Source: Siculibacillus lacustris | Lineage (GTDB): Bacteria > Pseudomonadota > Alphaproteobacteria > Rhizobiales > Ancalomicrobiaceae | DNA: 64,000 bases | NCBI RefSeq assembly: GCF_004328075.1 | Contig: NZ_SJFN01000010.1 | Coordinates: 1-64,000, forward strand | Direction of reading: 5' to 3' | Shown here: piece after piece, positions 54,077-63,187 of the stretch | How the letters are laid out: the number at the start of each line of letters is the position of its first letter | Position numbering within the stretch: position 1 is the first letter of the stretch | Notes under the pieces: generated by a model | What the model saw: only the letters and a program-made list of their open reading frames with translations | Told to the model about the DNA's origin: nothing | The model's database searches: none | Translations under genes and position numbers: made by a program

Positions 54077-56575
54077 TCAGATCGGGGTGACGAAGGCGTC
54101 GACGACGCGTTTGCGCCCCGCCCGATCGAAGTCGATCGACAGTTTCTCGCCGTCGACCTCGGCGACCGTTCCGTTGCCGAACTTCTGATGGAAGATCCGG
54201 TCGCCGACCACGAACTTGGGCTCGGCGGTGGCGTGGCTCTTGGCGATCAGCGTGCCCTCGATCACCTTGGCGCGGCGATCGTGCAGCGGATTGCCCCAAC
54301 GGTCGCGCGTCGGCGCCCGCTCCAACCGATCGTCGGCAAACCGCGGGCGGGCCGAATCGTCGAAACCGGAGCCGCGGCCGGGGGTGTCGCCGCCGAAGCC
54401 GGAGCCGCCGAGGCGTCCGTCCTTCTGCGATTGGGCGCGCTTCCAACCGGGCGTCGCATAGGTCGACCCGAAGGGTTCGGCCTGATCGAAGCGCGATCGC
54501 CCGTAGCCGCCGTAGCTCGACCCGCTCTGGCGGATCTCGACATGGGGCTCGGGCAGTTCGTCGAGGAAGCGCGAGGGGATCGACGACTGCCAGGTGCCGT
54601 GGATGCGGCGGTTGGTGGCGAACCACAGGGTGACGCGCTTCTTGGCTCGGGTCAGGCCGACATAGGCGAGGCGGCGCTCCTCCTCGAGGCCGGCGCGGCC
54701 GCCTTCGTCGAGCGAGCGCTGGTGGGGGAACAGCCCCTCTTCCCAGCCGGGCAGGAACACGCTGTCGAACTCCAGACCTTTTGCCGCGTGCAGCGTCATC
54801 AGATTGACCGCATCGAGGCTGGCGTCGGCCTCGGTGTCCATCACCAGGGAGACGTGTTCGAGGAACGCCGGCAGGCTGTCGTAGGCCTCCATCGAGCGCA
54901 GCAGTTCCTTGAGGTTCTCCAGCCGCCCCGGGGCATCGGCCGATTTGTCGTTCTGCCACATCTCGGTGTAGCCGGACTCGTCGAGGATGATCCCGGCGAG
55001 TTCGGTGTGCGACATCGCGTCGAGCTGGTCGCGCCAGCGCGCGAAGTTCTGTACCAGGGTCTTGAGCGCGCCGCGGGCCTTGGGCTTCAGTTCCTCGGTC
55101 TCGACCATGCGGCCGGCGGCGGCGAGCATCGGCACGCCCTGGAGGCGCGAGAAGGCGTGGATCTGCTGGAGGGTGGCGTCGCCGAGCCCCCGCTTCGGGG
55201 TGTTGACGATGCGCTCGAAGGCGAGGTCGTCGGCGACCTGGCAGGTCACCCGGAAATAGGCCAGCGCATCGCGGATCTCGGCGCGCTCGTAGAAGCGCGG
55301 GCCGCCGATCACCCGATAGGGCAGACCGAGGGTGACGAAACGGTCTTCGAACTCGCGCATCTGGAACGAGGCGCGCACCAGGATGGCGATCTCGTCGAGG
55401 CGGTGGCCCTGCCGCTGCAGCGCCTCGATCTCGTCGCCGATCGAGCGGGCCTCTTCCTCCGAATCCCAGGCATTGGCCACCACCACCTTGGCGGCGTCGG
55501 GGTCGTCGCGCTCGGTGAACAGCGTCTTGCCCAGCCGCCCCTCGTTGTGGGCGATCAGGTGCGAGGCGGAGGCGAGGATGTGGGTGGTCGAGCGGTAGTT
55601 GCGCTCCAGACGGATCACCGCGGCGCCGGGGAAATCGTGCTCGAAGCGCAGGATGTTGTCGACCTCGGCGCCGCGCCAGCCGTAGATCGACTGGTCGTCG
55701 TCGCCGACGCAGCAGACGTTGCGGGTGCCGACGGCGAGCAGGCGCAGCCACAGATACTGCGCGACGTTGGTGTCCTGATACTCGTCGACCAGGATGTAGC
55801 GGAAGCGGCGCTGCCAGTCGGCGAGCACGTCGGGGCGGTCGCGCCAGATCTTGACGACATGCAGCAGCAGGTCGCCGAAGTCGCAGGCGTTGAGCGTCAC
55901 CAGACGGTTCTGATAGGCGCGGTAGAGATCGCCGCCCTTGCCGCCGCCGAAGGCGCGGGCCTCGAGCGGCGGCACCTGATCGGGGGTCAGGCCCTTGTTC
56001 TTCCAGCCGTCGAGGAAGCTCGCGAACTGGCGAGCGGGCCAGCGCTTCTCGTCGATGCCTTCGGCCTGGATGACCTGTTTGATCAGCCGCAGCTGGTCGT
56101 CCATGTCGAGAATGGTGAAGTCGGAGCGCAGGCCGACCAGTTCGGCGTGGCGGCGCAGGATGCGGGTGCCGATGGCGTGGAAAGTGCCCAGCCACGGCAT
56201 GCCCTCGACCGCCGACCCGACCAGCCGGCCGATCCGCTCCTTCATCTCGCGCGCCGCCTTGTTGGTGAAGGTGACGGCGAGGATCTCGCCCGGCCGGGCG
56301 CGTCCGGTGGCGAGGATATGGGCGATGCGGGTGGTCAGTACCCGGGTCTTGCCGGTACCGGCGCCGGCCAGCACCAGGACCGGCCCTTCGGTGGTGACGA
56401 TCGCCCGCGCCTGTTCCGGATTGAGCCCGGCGAGATAGTCGCGCTCGGCCTCGACCGGCGAGCCGGCCGCGGCGGCGCGCGCCGCGATGCCGCCCGGGCG
56501 GTGCGGGGCGAGCGGGGCGGGGTCGTTCGGCCGGCGCGAGAGTGGGGCGTCGTCCGGATCGAAGGCATCGGTCAT
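54077..56575 (-). CDS. uvrD: ATP-dependent DNA helicase UvrD/PcrA
   Basis: 832 residues. SF1A motifs run in order: Q motif LNPEQARAIV, Walker A AGAGTGKT (70-77), motif II VDEYQDTN, motif III GDDDQSIYGWRGA, motif V LMTLHAAKGLEFDSVF and motif VI RRLAYVGLTRAKKRV. The C-terminus is a Tudor-like RNA-polymerase-binding fold (GDRIFHQKFGNGTVAEVDGEKLSIDF). It unwinds DNA 3' to 5' in excision and mismatch repair and in transcription-coupled repair. Confidence 0.95.
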   Translation of the reverse strand: MTDAFDPDDAPLSRRPNDPAPLAPHRPGGIAARAAAAGSPVEAERDYLAGLNPEQARAIVTTEGPVLVLAGAGTGKTRVLTTRIAHILATGRARPGEILAVTFTNKAAREMKERIGRLVGSAVEGMPWLGTFHAIGTRILRRHAELVGLRSDFTILDMDDQLRLIKQVIQAEGIDEKRWPARQFASFLDGWKNKGLTPDQVPPLEARAFGGGKGGDLYRAYQNRLVTLNACDFGDLLLHVVKIWRDRPDVLADWQRRFRYILVDEYQDTNVAQYLWLRLLAVGTRNVCCVGDDDQSIYGWRGAEVDNILRFEHDFPGAAVIRLERNYRSTTHILASASHLIAHNEGRLGKTLFTERDDPDAAKVVVANAWDSEEEARSIGDEIEALQRQGHRLDEIAILVRASFQMREFEDRFVTLGLPYRVIGGPRFYERAEIRDALAYFRVTCQVADDLAFERIVNTPKRGLGDATLQQIHAFSRLQGVPMLAAAGRMVETEELKPKARGALKTLVQNFARWRDQLDAMSHTELAGIILDESGYTEMWQNDKSADAPGRLENLKELLRSMEAYDSLPAFLEHVSLVMDTEADASLDAVNLMTLHAAKGLEFDSVFLPGWEEGLFPHQRSLDEGGRAGLEEERRLAYVGLTRAKKRVTLWFATNRRIHGTWQSSIPSRFLDELPEPHVEIRQSGSSYGGYGRSRFDQAEPFGSTYATPGWKRAQSQKDGRLGGSGFGGDTPGRGSGFDDSARPRFADDRLERAPTRDRWGNPLHDRRAKVIEGTLIAKSHATAEPKFVVGDRIFHQKFGNGTVAEVDGEKLSIDFDRAGRKRVVDAFVTPI

Positions 56576-56778
56576 CGCGGCGGGGGCTCGGATTGGCAGG
56601 GGATCGACACCGGACGGCCGCCCGGCTGATTCTCCCTTCGTTCACCCCCGACTATATCAGGGATGGCGCCACATTGCGGCAGAGGCGGCGCGCGGGCGAT
56701 CGCGAGGGCCACGGGCCGGTGCGCCCTCCCCTCGCCTGTCGACGGCGGCCGGGGCGGCGCACCGCCCCTCGATTGGAC

Positions 56779-56866
56779 AAAAAAAGACCGCTGGGCGTGC
56801 CAGCGGTCCAAGTCTTAGGGAGGAAACGCCCAAGGAGGGCCACCACCCCGAGGGGTGATGAGACTT
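56779..56866 (-). ncRNA. predicted small RNA, copy 1
   Basis: Minus-strand order: hairpin CAUCACC-CCUCGG-GGUGGUG, hairpin GCCC-UCCUU-GGGC, single-stranded GUUUCCUCCCUAAGACUUG, and terminator GACCGCUGG-loop-CCAGCGGUC followed by seven U. A second copy lies at 61743-61830. Differences fall in loops or keep pairing, while the UUUCCUCCC segment is identical, so the RNA is under selection. The CCUCC motif could bind Shine-Dalgarno sequences like CUCC-type alphaproteobacterial sRNAs. It sits in the 695-base gap before the first chemoreceptor and is transcribed away from it. Confidence 0.72.
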
Positions 56867-56878
56867 TAGTAGTAGTCG

Positions 56879-56895
56879 ATTGTGGCCAAATTGTG
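56879..56895 (-). promoter_or_regulatory. CACAAT direct repeats upstream of sRNA copy 1
   Basis: On the minus strand CACAAT-TTGGC-CACAAT, two identical hexamers 11 bases apart, lie just upstream of a conserved TACTACT. The same arrangement precedes copy 2. An 11-base period is typical of response-regulator sites. Confidence 0.5.
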
Positions 56896-57213
56896 CCGGC
56901 CCGCAAGAACATGCGTTTCAGCGGCGGATTCCGCCGAAACCGCGGGGGGCCGGTCGTTCGGCGCGCGGTCGCCCCCGCCGACGCGCCCGCCTGCCACCGC
57001 GGCGCGACGCCAACCTGCGGCCAAAAATCTACTTCGGCGTGTATGAAAAAGTTCGACCCACTCGGCGGGAAATGCTTGGCCGGTGGCCGGCAATTCGTCC
57101 CCCCGCAGAGCGACGACGCGTCAATCGGTGGCATGAGACTTGATGAAATCGCAATGTATACGAACAATGATCCATCATGAAACGAAAGTCTTGTTCGGCG
57201 GAATCTTAGGTCG

Positions 57214-57228
57214 TTAAGTCTGCGTTAA
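57214..57228 (+). promoter_or_regulatory. CtrA box before the first chemoreceptor gene
   Basis: TTAA-GTCTGCG-TTAA is an exact match to the CtrA consensus TTAA-N7-TTAA. It lies 43 bases before the ATG of the chemoreceptor gene, a position compatible with overlap of the promoter. CtrA controls motility genes in several alphaproteobacteria. Confidence 0.65.
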
Positions 57229-57270
57229 CCATGTTGATGTCTCCTGAAGTCTGAAACTGGAGCCCTCGAC

Positions 57271-59247
57271 ATGGTGTCGTCATTCTCGAATCTCAGCCTG
57301 CGCCTGCAGGTCGGCGCCATCGTCCTGGTCGTGCTGGCCGGTCTCGGGGTCGTCGGGGCGGTCTACCTCGACGGCCGGTCGCGCCAGACGGCGAGCCTCG
57401 GCGAGGCCGCGGTGGCGTCGGCGCTCGATGCCCGGGCGCAGACCCTGGAGATCGACCTCCTCCAGATGCGCCGGGCCGAGAAGAACTTCATCATCCGCTC
57501 CGATGCTGCCTATGCGCGGGAGAATGCGACGATCCGGGCCCGGGCCGAGGAGAATCTGGCCGGTCTGGTGCGCGAACTCGGCAACGGCCGCCATGCGGTG
57601 GTGGCCCCCAAGGTCGAGACCATCGTCAAGGGCGTGAAGGCCTACGGCACCGCCTTCGAGACCCTCGTGGCGGCGCGCGGGCGCCTCGGGCTCGATCCCA
57701 ACGCCGGGCTGGAGGGGAGCCTGCGCAAGGCCGCACACGAGGTCGAGGCGCAACTCGAGAGCTTCGACGACCTCGCCCTGAAGGTGCAGCTGCTGCAGAT
57801 GCGCCGCTCCGAGAAGGACTACATGCTGCGGCACGACCCGAAGATCGTCGAGCTCTTCGCCTCCCAGGCCAAGGCCTTCGAGGCGCGCCTGATGGCGGTC
57901 GATGCGCCCTTGGCGACCCGCACCGCGATCACCCAGGCGGTCGACCTCTACCGCCGCAGCGTCCTCGCCTGGATCGACGGCGATCACGAGATGGCGGTCG
58001 CCGAAAAGGCGATGCAACAGACCCATCGCGCCATGGAACCGGTGATCGACGACGTCGAGAAGACCGTCCAGGCGATCGCCGCCGCGGCCAAGGCCGACGC
58101 CGACGCGACCACCGCGGCGACCGATCGCAGCCTCCTGTGGACCTTCGCGGCGATCGTCGCGGCCCTGGTGGTCGCGTCCGCCGCGATCGGGCGGGCGATC
58201 TCCAAGCCGATCGGCACCATGACCGAGGTCATGACGCGGCTCGCCGACGGCGATCTCGAGGTGGCGGTGGCCGGGCGCGAGAAGACCAACGAGATCGGTC
58301 GCATGGCGCGGGCGGTCGAGATCTTCCGCGACAACGCCCGCGAACAGCGGCGGCTGGAGGCGGCCCAGGCCGGCGAGGCGGCGCGGGTGGCGGCGGAACG
58401 GCGGCGCGCGATGATGGACCTCGCCGACGCCTTCGAACGGCAGGTCGGCGGCGTGGTGTCGATGGTGTCGTCGGCGGCGACCGAACTCGAGACCGCGGCA
58501 CAGAGCCTGTCGGCCTCGGCCGAAGAGGCCTCGACCCAGTCGACGGCGGTGGCGAGCGCGTCGGAAGAGGCGAGCGCCAACGTCCAGAGCGTCGCGGCCT
58601 CGACCGAAGAACTCGCCACCACGGTGCGCGAGGTCGGCCGTCAGGTCGAGCGCTCGGCGTCGATCGCCGGCCGGGCGATGACCGAGGCGACCGAAGCGAC
58701 CACCCGCGTCCACGGCCTGTCCGGCGCGGCCGAACGGATCGGCTCGATCGTCCAGCTGATCGCCGAGATCGCCGGCAAGACCAATCTGCTGGCGCTCAAT
58801 GCGACGATCGAGGCGGCGCGGGCCGGCGAAGCCGGGCGCGGCTTCGCGGTGGTGGCCGCCGAGGTCAAGGGGCTGGCCGATCAGACCGCCAAGGCGACGG
58901 CGCAGATCGGCACCCAGGTCGACGCGATCCAGGCTTCGACCGGCGAAGCGGCGACGGCGATCGGCGGGATCGGACGGACCATCGAGACGATGAACACCAT
59001 CGCCGGCACCATCGCCGCGGCGGTCGAGGAACAGGGCGCGGCGACCCAGGAGATCGCCCGCAATGTAGCCCAGGCGGCGCGCGGCGCCTCGGAAGTCTCT
59101 TCCAACATCGCCGGCGTCAGCGATGCCTCGGCGTCGTCCAGCGCCGGGGCGGCCCAAGTCCTGGCCGCGGCGCAGGATCTGGGGCGCCAGTCCGAAGCGC
59201 TGCGCGGCGCGGTCGGGACCTTCCTCGCCGACGTCCGGGCGGCCTGA
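57271..59247 (+). CDS. methyl-accepting chemotaxis protein with HBM sensor domain (copy 1)
   Basis: 658 residues: membrane helix 1 (about 11-31), periplasmic helical bimodular (HBM) sensor (about 35-285) with the twin blocks [18 protein letters not shown] and [18 protein letters not shown], membrane helix 2 (about 287-310), HAMP (to about 363) and a signalling domain whose tip is [31 protein letters not shown] sensors bind small carboxylates in known cases. No CheB/CheR-docking pentapeptide is present; it ends FLADVRAA. A perfect CtrA box lies upstream. The tandem paralogue follows 498 bases later. Confidence 0.93.
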   Translation: MVSSFSNLSLRLQVGAIVLVVLAGLGVVGAVYLDGRSRQTASLGEAAVASALDARAQTLEIDLLQMRRAEKNFIIRSDAAYARENATIRARAEENLAGLVRELGNGRHAVVAPKVETIVKGVKAYGTAFETLVAARGRLGLDPNAGLEGSLRKAAHEVEAQLESFDDLALKVQLLQMRRSEKDYMLRHDPKIVELFASQAKAFEARLMAVDAPLATRTAITQAVDLYRRSVLAWIDGDHEMAVAEKAMQQTHRAMEPVIDDVEKTVQAIAAAAKADADATTAATDRSLLWTFAAIVAALVVASAAIGRAISKPIGTMTEVMTRLADGDLEVAVAGREKTNEIGRMARAVEIFRDNAREQRRLEAAQAGEAARVAAERRRAMMDLADAFERQVGGVVSMVSSAATELETAAQSLSASAEEASTQSTAVASASEEASANVQSVAASTEELATTVREVGRQVERSASIAGRAMTEATEATTRVHGLSGAAERIGSIVQLIAEIAGKTNLLALNATIEAARAGEAGRGFAVVAAEVKGLADQTAKATAQIGTQVDAIQASTGEAATAIGGIGRTIETMNTIAGTIAAAVEEQGAATQEIARNVAQAARGASEVSSNIAGVSDASASSSAGAAQVLAAAQDLGRQSEALRGAVGTFLADVRAA

Positions 59248-59745
59248 CCGCCGCGCCCGGCGGGTCGCCGCGCGCATCGCCCCCGCGGCCGGGGCGAACC
59301 GAGACGCCGACGGACGATCGCCGGCGGTCGCCGTTCCGCAGCACCGTCGTCGCGTGAGGCGCGACGACTTTCCGCGTCGTCGACCGAGCCCGACCGTCGC
59401 CACCCGCCGCAAACCGTCCCCTTGGACGTTTCGCGCAGCGCGAATTCCCGCGGTCTACGCTCCAGGGCGCCGCCCATTCGGTCGAAGTCTCGATGGAACC
59501 CACGGCCCATACCGACCGTGCCGTCCTTTCCCTCAGCGACATCGCGCGACGCCCGTTCGACATCGCGGAAAGTATTTCGCTTGTCACGGCACGACGACCA
59601 ACGTCAACCTCGTTTAATTTCGAGACATACGGACTATCAGACAGTTTTGCTTACGCAAATCAGGAAGATTTAACGCCCAATTCTGTAGAAATGAACGCTA
59701 CGGTAGGGGGCCTCCAATAAGCGCATTAGATTTTCAAATCTCGGA
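59248..59745. other. 498-base gap between the two chemoreceptor genes
   Basis: The first 330 bases are GC-rich without recognisable genes. From about 59,570 the composition turns AT-rich. A 75-codon frame (59493-59720) ends in TAA 4 bases before the ATT that aligns with the first receptor's start region. Its start lacks a Shine-Dalgarno and the protein is not recognised, so I do not call it a gene, but it could provide translational coupling. No terminator hairpin with a T-tract is evident. Confidence 0.5.
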
Positions 59746-61695
59746 TTGCGGATTCAGGTCGCGACGATCGTCGGCGTGGCGCTGGTCAGTCTAGTGGTGA
59801 TCGGCGCGGTCCATGTCGACGGACGGCGACAGCAGGACCTGATGCTCGCCGAATTGGATGCGGCGGTCGATTTCGCCGACCACATGCAGACCCTGGAGAT
59901 CGACCTGTCGCAGATGCGGCTGGCGGAGAAGACCTTCCTGGCGCAACTGGACGCGAGCCAGGTCCGCCGGCACGTCGAGATCCGCCAGCGGGTGGCCGCC
60001 AGCCTCGCCGGGATGGAAGCCGACGTCGGCAGCGGCCGTCGCCGCGATCTCGCACCGGCGATCGCCACGATCGCCGCCGGGGTGAAGGCCTATTACGCGA
60101 CCTTCGATCAGTTGGTCGCAGCGCGCACCCGGCTCGGCCTCGATCCCGATTCCGGCCTCGAAGGCGAGCTGCGGCGCAACGCCCACGACATCGAAGCGGC
60201 GGCCGCCGGCCTCGACGATCCGCGCGCCGAAGCGCTGCTGCTGCAGATGCGGCGGCAGGAGAAGGATTACATGCTGCGCCACGACGGCAAGTACGTCGAC
60301 GACTTCAAGGCGCGGGCGAAGGCGTTCCGCAGCCTGACGGCGACGCTGGACATGCCGGCGACGGTGCGGGCCGGCATCGAGCGGGCCGCGACCACCTACG
60401 AGGCCGGCTTCCTCGCCTGGGTCGACGGCGACCGGGCGATCGCCGCCGCGGAAAAGTCGATGATGCAGGTGCACGGCGAGTTGCTGCCGGTGATCGACGC
60501 CGCCGAGAAGAGCGTCGCCCGCCAAGCCGAGGTGGCCAAGGCCGAAGCCGCCGCGCGGACGGCCGCGACCGAGCGCCTGATGCTGATCGTCTTTGGCGCG
60601 GTCGCCGTCCTGCTCGCCGGGCTGTCGCTGATGATCGGCCGGGCGATCGCCGGACCGATCGGCGCCATGACCGGGGCGATGGACCGGCTCGCCGGCGGCG
60701 ACCTCGACGTGGTCGTGCCGGGCGGCGACAAGACCAACGAGATCGGCCACATGGCCAAGGCGGTGGCGGTGTTCCGCGACAACGCCCGCGAACGCCGGCG
60801 CCTCGAGGCGGAACGGGCGGGCGAGGTCAGCCGCGCCGCGGCCGAACGGCGTCGCGTCATGATGGAACTCGCCGATACCTTCGAACGCCAGGTCGGCGGG
60901 GTGGTGGCGACGGTCTCGGAGGCCGCGAGCCAGCTCGAAACGGCGGCGCAGACGCTGGCCGGGTCCGCCGATGCGGCCTCGGCCCAATCGATCGCCGTGG
61001 CCGGAGCTTCGGAAGAGGCGACCGCCAACGTCCAGAGCGTCGCGGCCTCGACCGAGGAACTCGCCACCACGGTGCGCGAGGTCGGCCGTCAGGTCGAGAC
61101 GTCGGCGTCGATCGCCGGTCAGGCGATGACCGAAGCCTCGGAGGCGACGACCCGCGTCCACGGCCTGTCGGGTGCCGCCGAACGCATCGGCTCGATCGTC
61201 CAATTGATCGCCGAGATCGCCGGCAAGACCAATCTGCTCGCCCTCAATGCGACGATCGAGGCGGCGCGGGCCGGTGACGCCGGGCGCGGCTTCGCGGTGG
61301 TGGCCGCCGAGGTCAAGGGGCTGGCCGACCAGACCGCCAAGGCGACGGCGCAGATCGGCACCCAGGTCGAGGCGATCCAGACCTCGACCGGCGAGGCGGC
61401 GGCGGCGATCGCCGGGATCGGCCGCACCATCGAGACGATGAACGCCATCGCCGGAACCATCGCCGCGGCGGTGGAGGAACAGAGCGCGGCGACCCGGGAG
61501 ATCGCCACCAATCTCTCCCAGGCGGCGCGCGGCGCCTCGGATGTCTCGGTCAACATCGAGGGGGTCAGCGCGGCGACCGCCGGCTCCAGCGCCGCATCCG
61601 CCCAGGTGCTGTCGTCGGCCCGCGACCTGACGCATCAGGCGGAGACCCTGCGCAGCGCGGTCGGCCGCTTCCTGTCCGACGTGCGGGCGGCCTGA
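59746..61695 (+). CDS. methyl-accepting chemotaxis protein with HBM sensor domain (copy 2)
   Basis: 649 residues counted from TTG 59746, the only standard start codon after the in-frame stop at 59704. Homology to copy 1 continues upstream through [11 protein letters not shown] to an ATT at 59725, so the real start may be ATT. Layout equals copy 1: helix 1, HBM sensor ([16 protein letters not shown] and [17 protein letters not shown]), helix 2 (about 283-303), HAMP and signalling tip [28 protein letters not shown]. The signalling halves are nearly identical and the sensors differ, so ligands probably differ. Confidence 0.9.
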   Translation: MRIQVATIVGVALVSLVVIGAVHVDGRRQQDLMLAELDAAVDFADHMQTLEIDLSQMRLAEKTFLAQLDASQVRRHVEIRQRVAASLAGMEADVGSGRRRDLAPAIATIAAGVKAYYATFDQLVAARTRLGLDPDSGLEGELRRNAHDIEAAAAGLDDPRAEALLLQMRRQEKDYMLRHDGKYVDDFKARAKAFRSLTATLDMPATVRAGIERAATTYEAGFLAWVDGDRAIAAAEKSMMQVHGELLPVIDAAEKSVARQAEVAKAEAAARTAATERLMLIVFGAVAVLLAGLSLMIGRAIAGPIGAMTGAMDRLAGGDLDVVVPGGDKTNEIGHMAKAVAVFRDNARERRRLEAERAGEVSRAAAERRRVMMELADTFERQVGGVVATVSEAASQLETAAQTLAGSADAASAQSIAVAGASEEATANVQSVAASTEELATTVREVGRQVETSASIAGQAMTEASEATTRVHGLSGAAERIGSIVQLIAEIAGKTNLLALNATIEAARAGDAGRGFAVVAAEVKGLADQTAKATAQIGTQVEAIQTSTGEAAAAIAGIGRTIETMNAIAGTIAAAVEEQSAATREIATNLSQAARGASDVSVNIEGVSAATAGSSAASAQVLSSARDLTHQAETLRSAVGRFLSDVRAA

Positions 61696-61742
61696 AAACC
61701 GGCCGGCGGCGCCGTCCGCCGGCCCCGAACCGGCGAAATTCC

Positions 61743-61830
61743 AAAAAAAGACCGCTGGGTTTGCCAGCGGTCCAAGTCTTAGGGAGGAAACGCCCAAAGA
61801 GGGCCATCACCCCGAAGGGCGATGCGACCA
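61743..61830 (-). ncRNA. predicted small RNA, copy 2
   Basis: Minus-strand order equals copy 1: hairpin CAUCGCC-CUUC-GGGGUGAUG, hairpin GCCC-UCUUU-GGGC, identical single-stranded GUUUCCUCCCUAAGACUUG, and terminator GACCGCUGG-loop-CCAGCGGUC plus seven U. It lies after the second chemoreceptor, antisense to the direction of that gene but outside its frame, in the 348-base gap 61696-62043. Its terminator may also end the receptor transcript in reverse orientation (hairpin with A-tract). Confidence 0.72.
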
Positions 61831-61842
61831 AAGTAGTAAGTG

Positions 61843-61859
61843 ATTGTGTCGATATTGTG
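61843..61859 (-). promoter_or_regulatory. CACAAT direct repeats upstream of sRNA copy 2
   Basis: Minus strand CACAAT-ATCGA-CACAAT, 11-base period, followed by the TACTACT that is also present upstream of copy 1. Repeats and downstream motif are conserved whereas the spacer is not. Confidence 0.5.
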
Positions 61860-62043
61860 CCCGAGATTCGAAATCGTGCCGTTTCGATGCAGATTCATCG
61901 GACGTCTGATGAGCGTGTCGGCCGGCGCCTGCAGCGACCGCAGAGCAGGATCCGCCGACTCCGGCTTGACCCTTCCGACCCCCCGTGATTGATCGCGCGA
62001 GCACGGGCCGGCCTTCGCCGCGCCGACCGTCGAGGGGGGCGGC

Positions 62044-63102
62044 ATGAGCGAATCCCGCGGGCCGGGCCGAGCGGCATTGCAGTGGGCGGGGTTGGTCGGG
62101 TTGTCGGCGCTGGTCGCGACGCTGCTCGAGGAAGCCCACCTGCCGGCCGCCTTCATGCTCGGGCCGCTGATCTCCGGGCTCGTCGTACGTCTCTCGGGCT
62201 TCGAGCTGCGCGTGCCGCGAATCGCCTATCTGATGGCGCAATGCGTCATCGGCGGCATGATCGGCGCCGTCCTGACCCCGGCGATCATCCACACCTTCAC
62301 CTCGGAATGGCCGCTGCTGCTCGCCACGGTCGGCGCCGTGGTGGCGGTGTCGAGCCTGTCGGGCTGGGGCCTGTCGCGCGGCGGCATCGTGCCCGGCACC
62401 ACCGGCGTGTGGGGGTCGTCGCCCGGCGCGGCCTCGGCGATGGTGATCCTGGCGGAGGCCAACGGCGCCGACGCCCGCCTCGTCGCCTTCATGCAGTATC
62501 TGCGGGTGCTGTTCGTCGCCTCGGCGGCCTCGGTGGTGGCGGCGATCTGGATCGGCGACATGGCGCGCACCCCCTTCGTGCTGTTCCCCCTGCCCCATTG
62601 GCCGCTGCTGGCGACCACCGTCGCGGTGGTCGGCGGCTGCGGCGCGCTCGGCATCCTGTCGCGCGTTCCCTCGGGGGCGATGCTGGCGCCGATGTTCGGC
62701 ACGGCGATCCTCCACGGCACCGGGATGGCCAATTTCGAACTGCCGCCGAGCCTGCTGATTCTCGCCTATGCGATGCTCGGCTGGACCATCGGCCTCGGCT
62801 TCACCCGCGCCGCCCTCGGCCATGCCTGGCACGCCCTGCCGTGGATCGTCGCCTCGATCGTCGTGCTGATGGTGTTCTGCGGCGGGCTGTCGGTGGTTCT
62901 GGTGCACTTCCTCGGCATCGACCCGCTCACCGCCTATCTCGCCACCAGCCCCGGCGGGCTCGACACGGTGGCGATCATCGCCGCATCGACCCCGGTCGAC
63001 GTCGGCTTCGTGATGGCCATGCAGGCGGTGCGCTTCTTCGTGCTGATCTTGATCGGCCCGAGCCTGTCGCGCTGGGTGGCGGCCCACATCGGCCGCGCCT
63101 GA
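62044..63102 (+). CDS. AbrB-family membrane protein (ammonia monooxygenase regulator-like)
   Basis: 352 residues, about ten membrane helices arranged as two repeats, the Gneg_AbrB_dup (PF05145) design: LPAAFMLGPLISGLVVRLSGFELRVPRIAYLMAQCVIGGMIG and the second-half equivalent GAMLAPMFGTAILHGTG. GVWGSSPGAASAMVILAEANGAD and ATSPGGLDTVAIIAAS are the paired conserved loops. Despite the name, it has no DNA-binding domain and looks like a transporter. Substrate unknown. It is not related to the AbrB transition-state regulator. Confidence 0.88.
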   Translation: MSESRGPGRAALQWAGLVGLSALVATLLEEAHLPAAFMLGPLISGLVVRLSGFELRVPRIAYLMAQCVIGGMIGAVLTPAIIHTFTSEWPLLLATVGAVVAVSSLSGWGLSRGGIVPGTTGVWGSSPGAASAMVILAEANGADARLVAFMQYLRVLFVASAASVVAAIWIGDMARTPFVLFPLPHWPLLATTVAVVGGCGALGILSRVPSGAMLAPMFGTAILHGTGMANFELPPSLLILAYAMLGWTIGLGFTRAALGHAWHALPWIVASIVVLMVFCGGLSVVLVHFLGIDPLTAYLATSPGGLDTVAIIAASTPVDVGFVMAMQAVRFFVLILIGPSLSRWVAAHIGRA

Positions 63103-63153
63103 GCCGAGGGTGACCTCGCTTCGCCCGGCCGACCTCTGCTAGGGTCGCCGCCC

Positions 63154-63169
63154 GTCGGACCGGTCCGAC
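63154..63169. promoter_or_regulatory. perfect 16-base palindrome before the FAD-linked oxidase gene
   Basis: GTCGGACCGGTCCGAC lies 19 bases before the ATG at 63188 and close to a TGCTAGGGT element (63137-63145) that resembles an extended -10. It could be an operator or a 5'-UTR hairpin. Confidence 0.35.
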
Positions 63170-63187
63170 GCGCGACGAGAGGGCGAC

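Noticed and set aside
56652-57167. A minus-strand frame containing GRFLPKTWTAG, also found at 61565-61831
   Set aside because: The shared peptide maps exactly on the duplicated sRNA. Differences between copies preserve hairpins and a terminator, not codons, and the frames diverge outside the RNA.
59493-59720. 75-codon frame before the second chemoreceptor
   Set aside because: No ribosome-binding site or known relatives are visible, and it crosses a sharp GC change. Kept only as a possible coupling element.
57271-61695. Recent gene conversion making the two chemoreceptors one recombined gene
   Set aside because: Signalling halves are nearly identical, but each has its own complete sensor, membrane helices and stop, so both are treated as separate genes.
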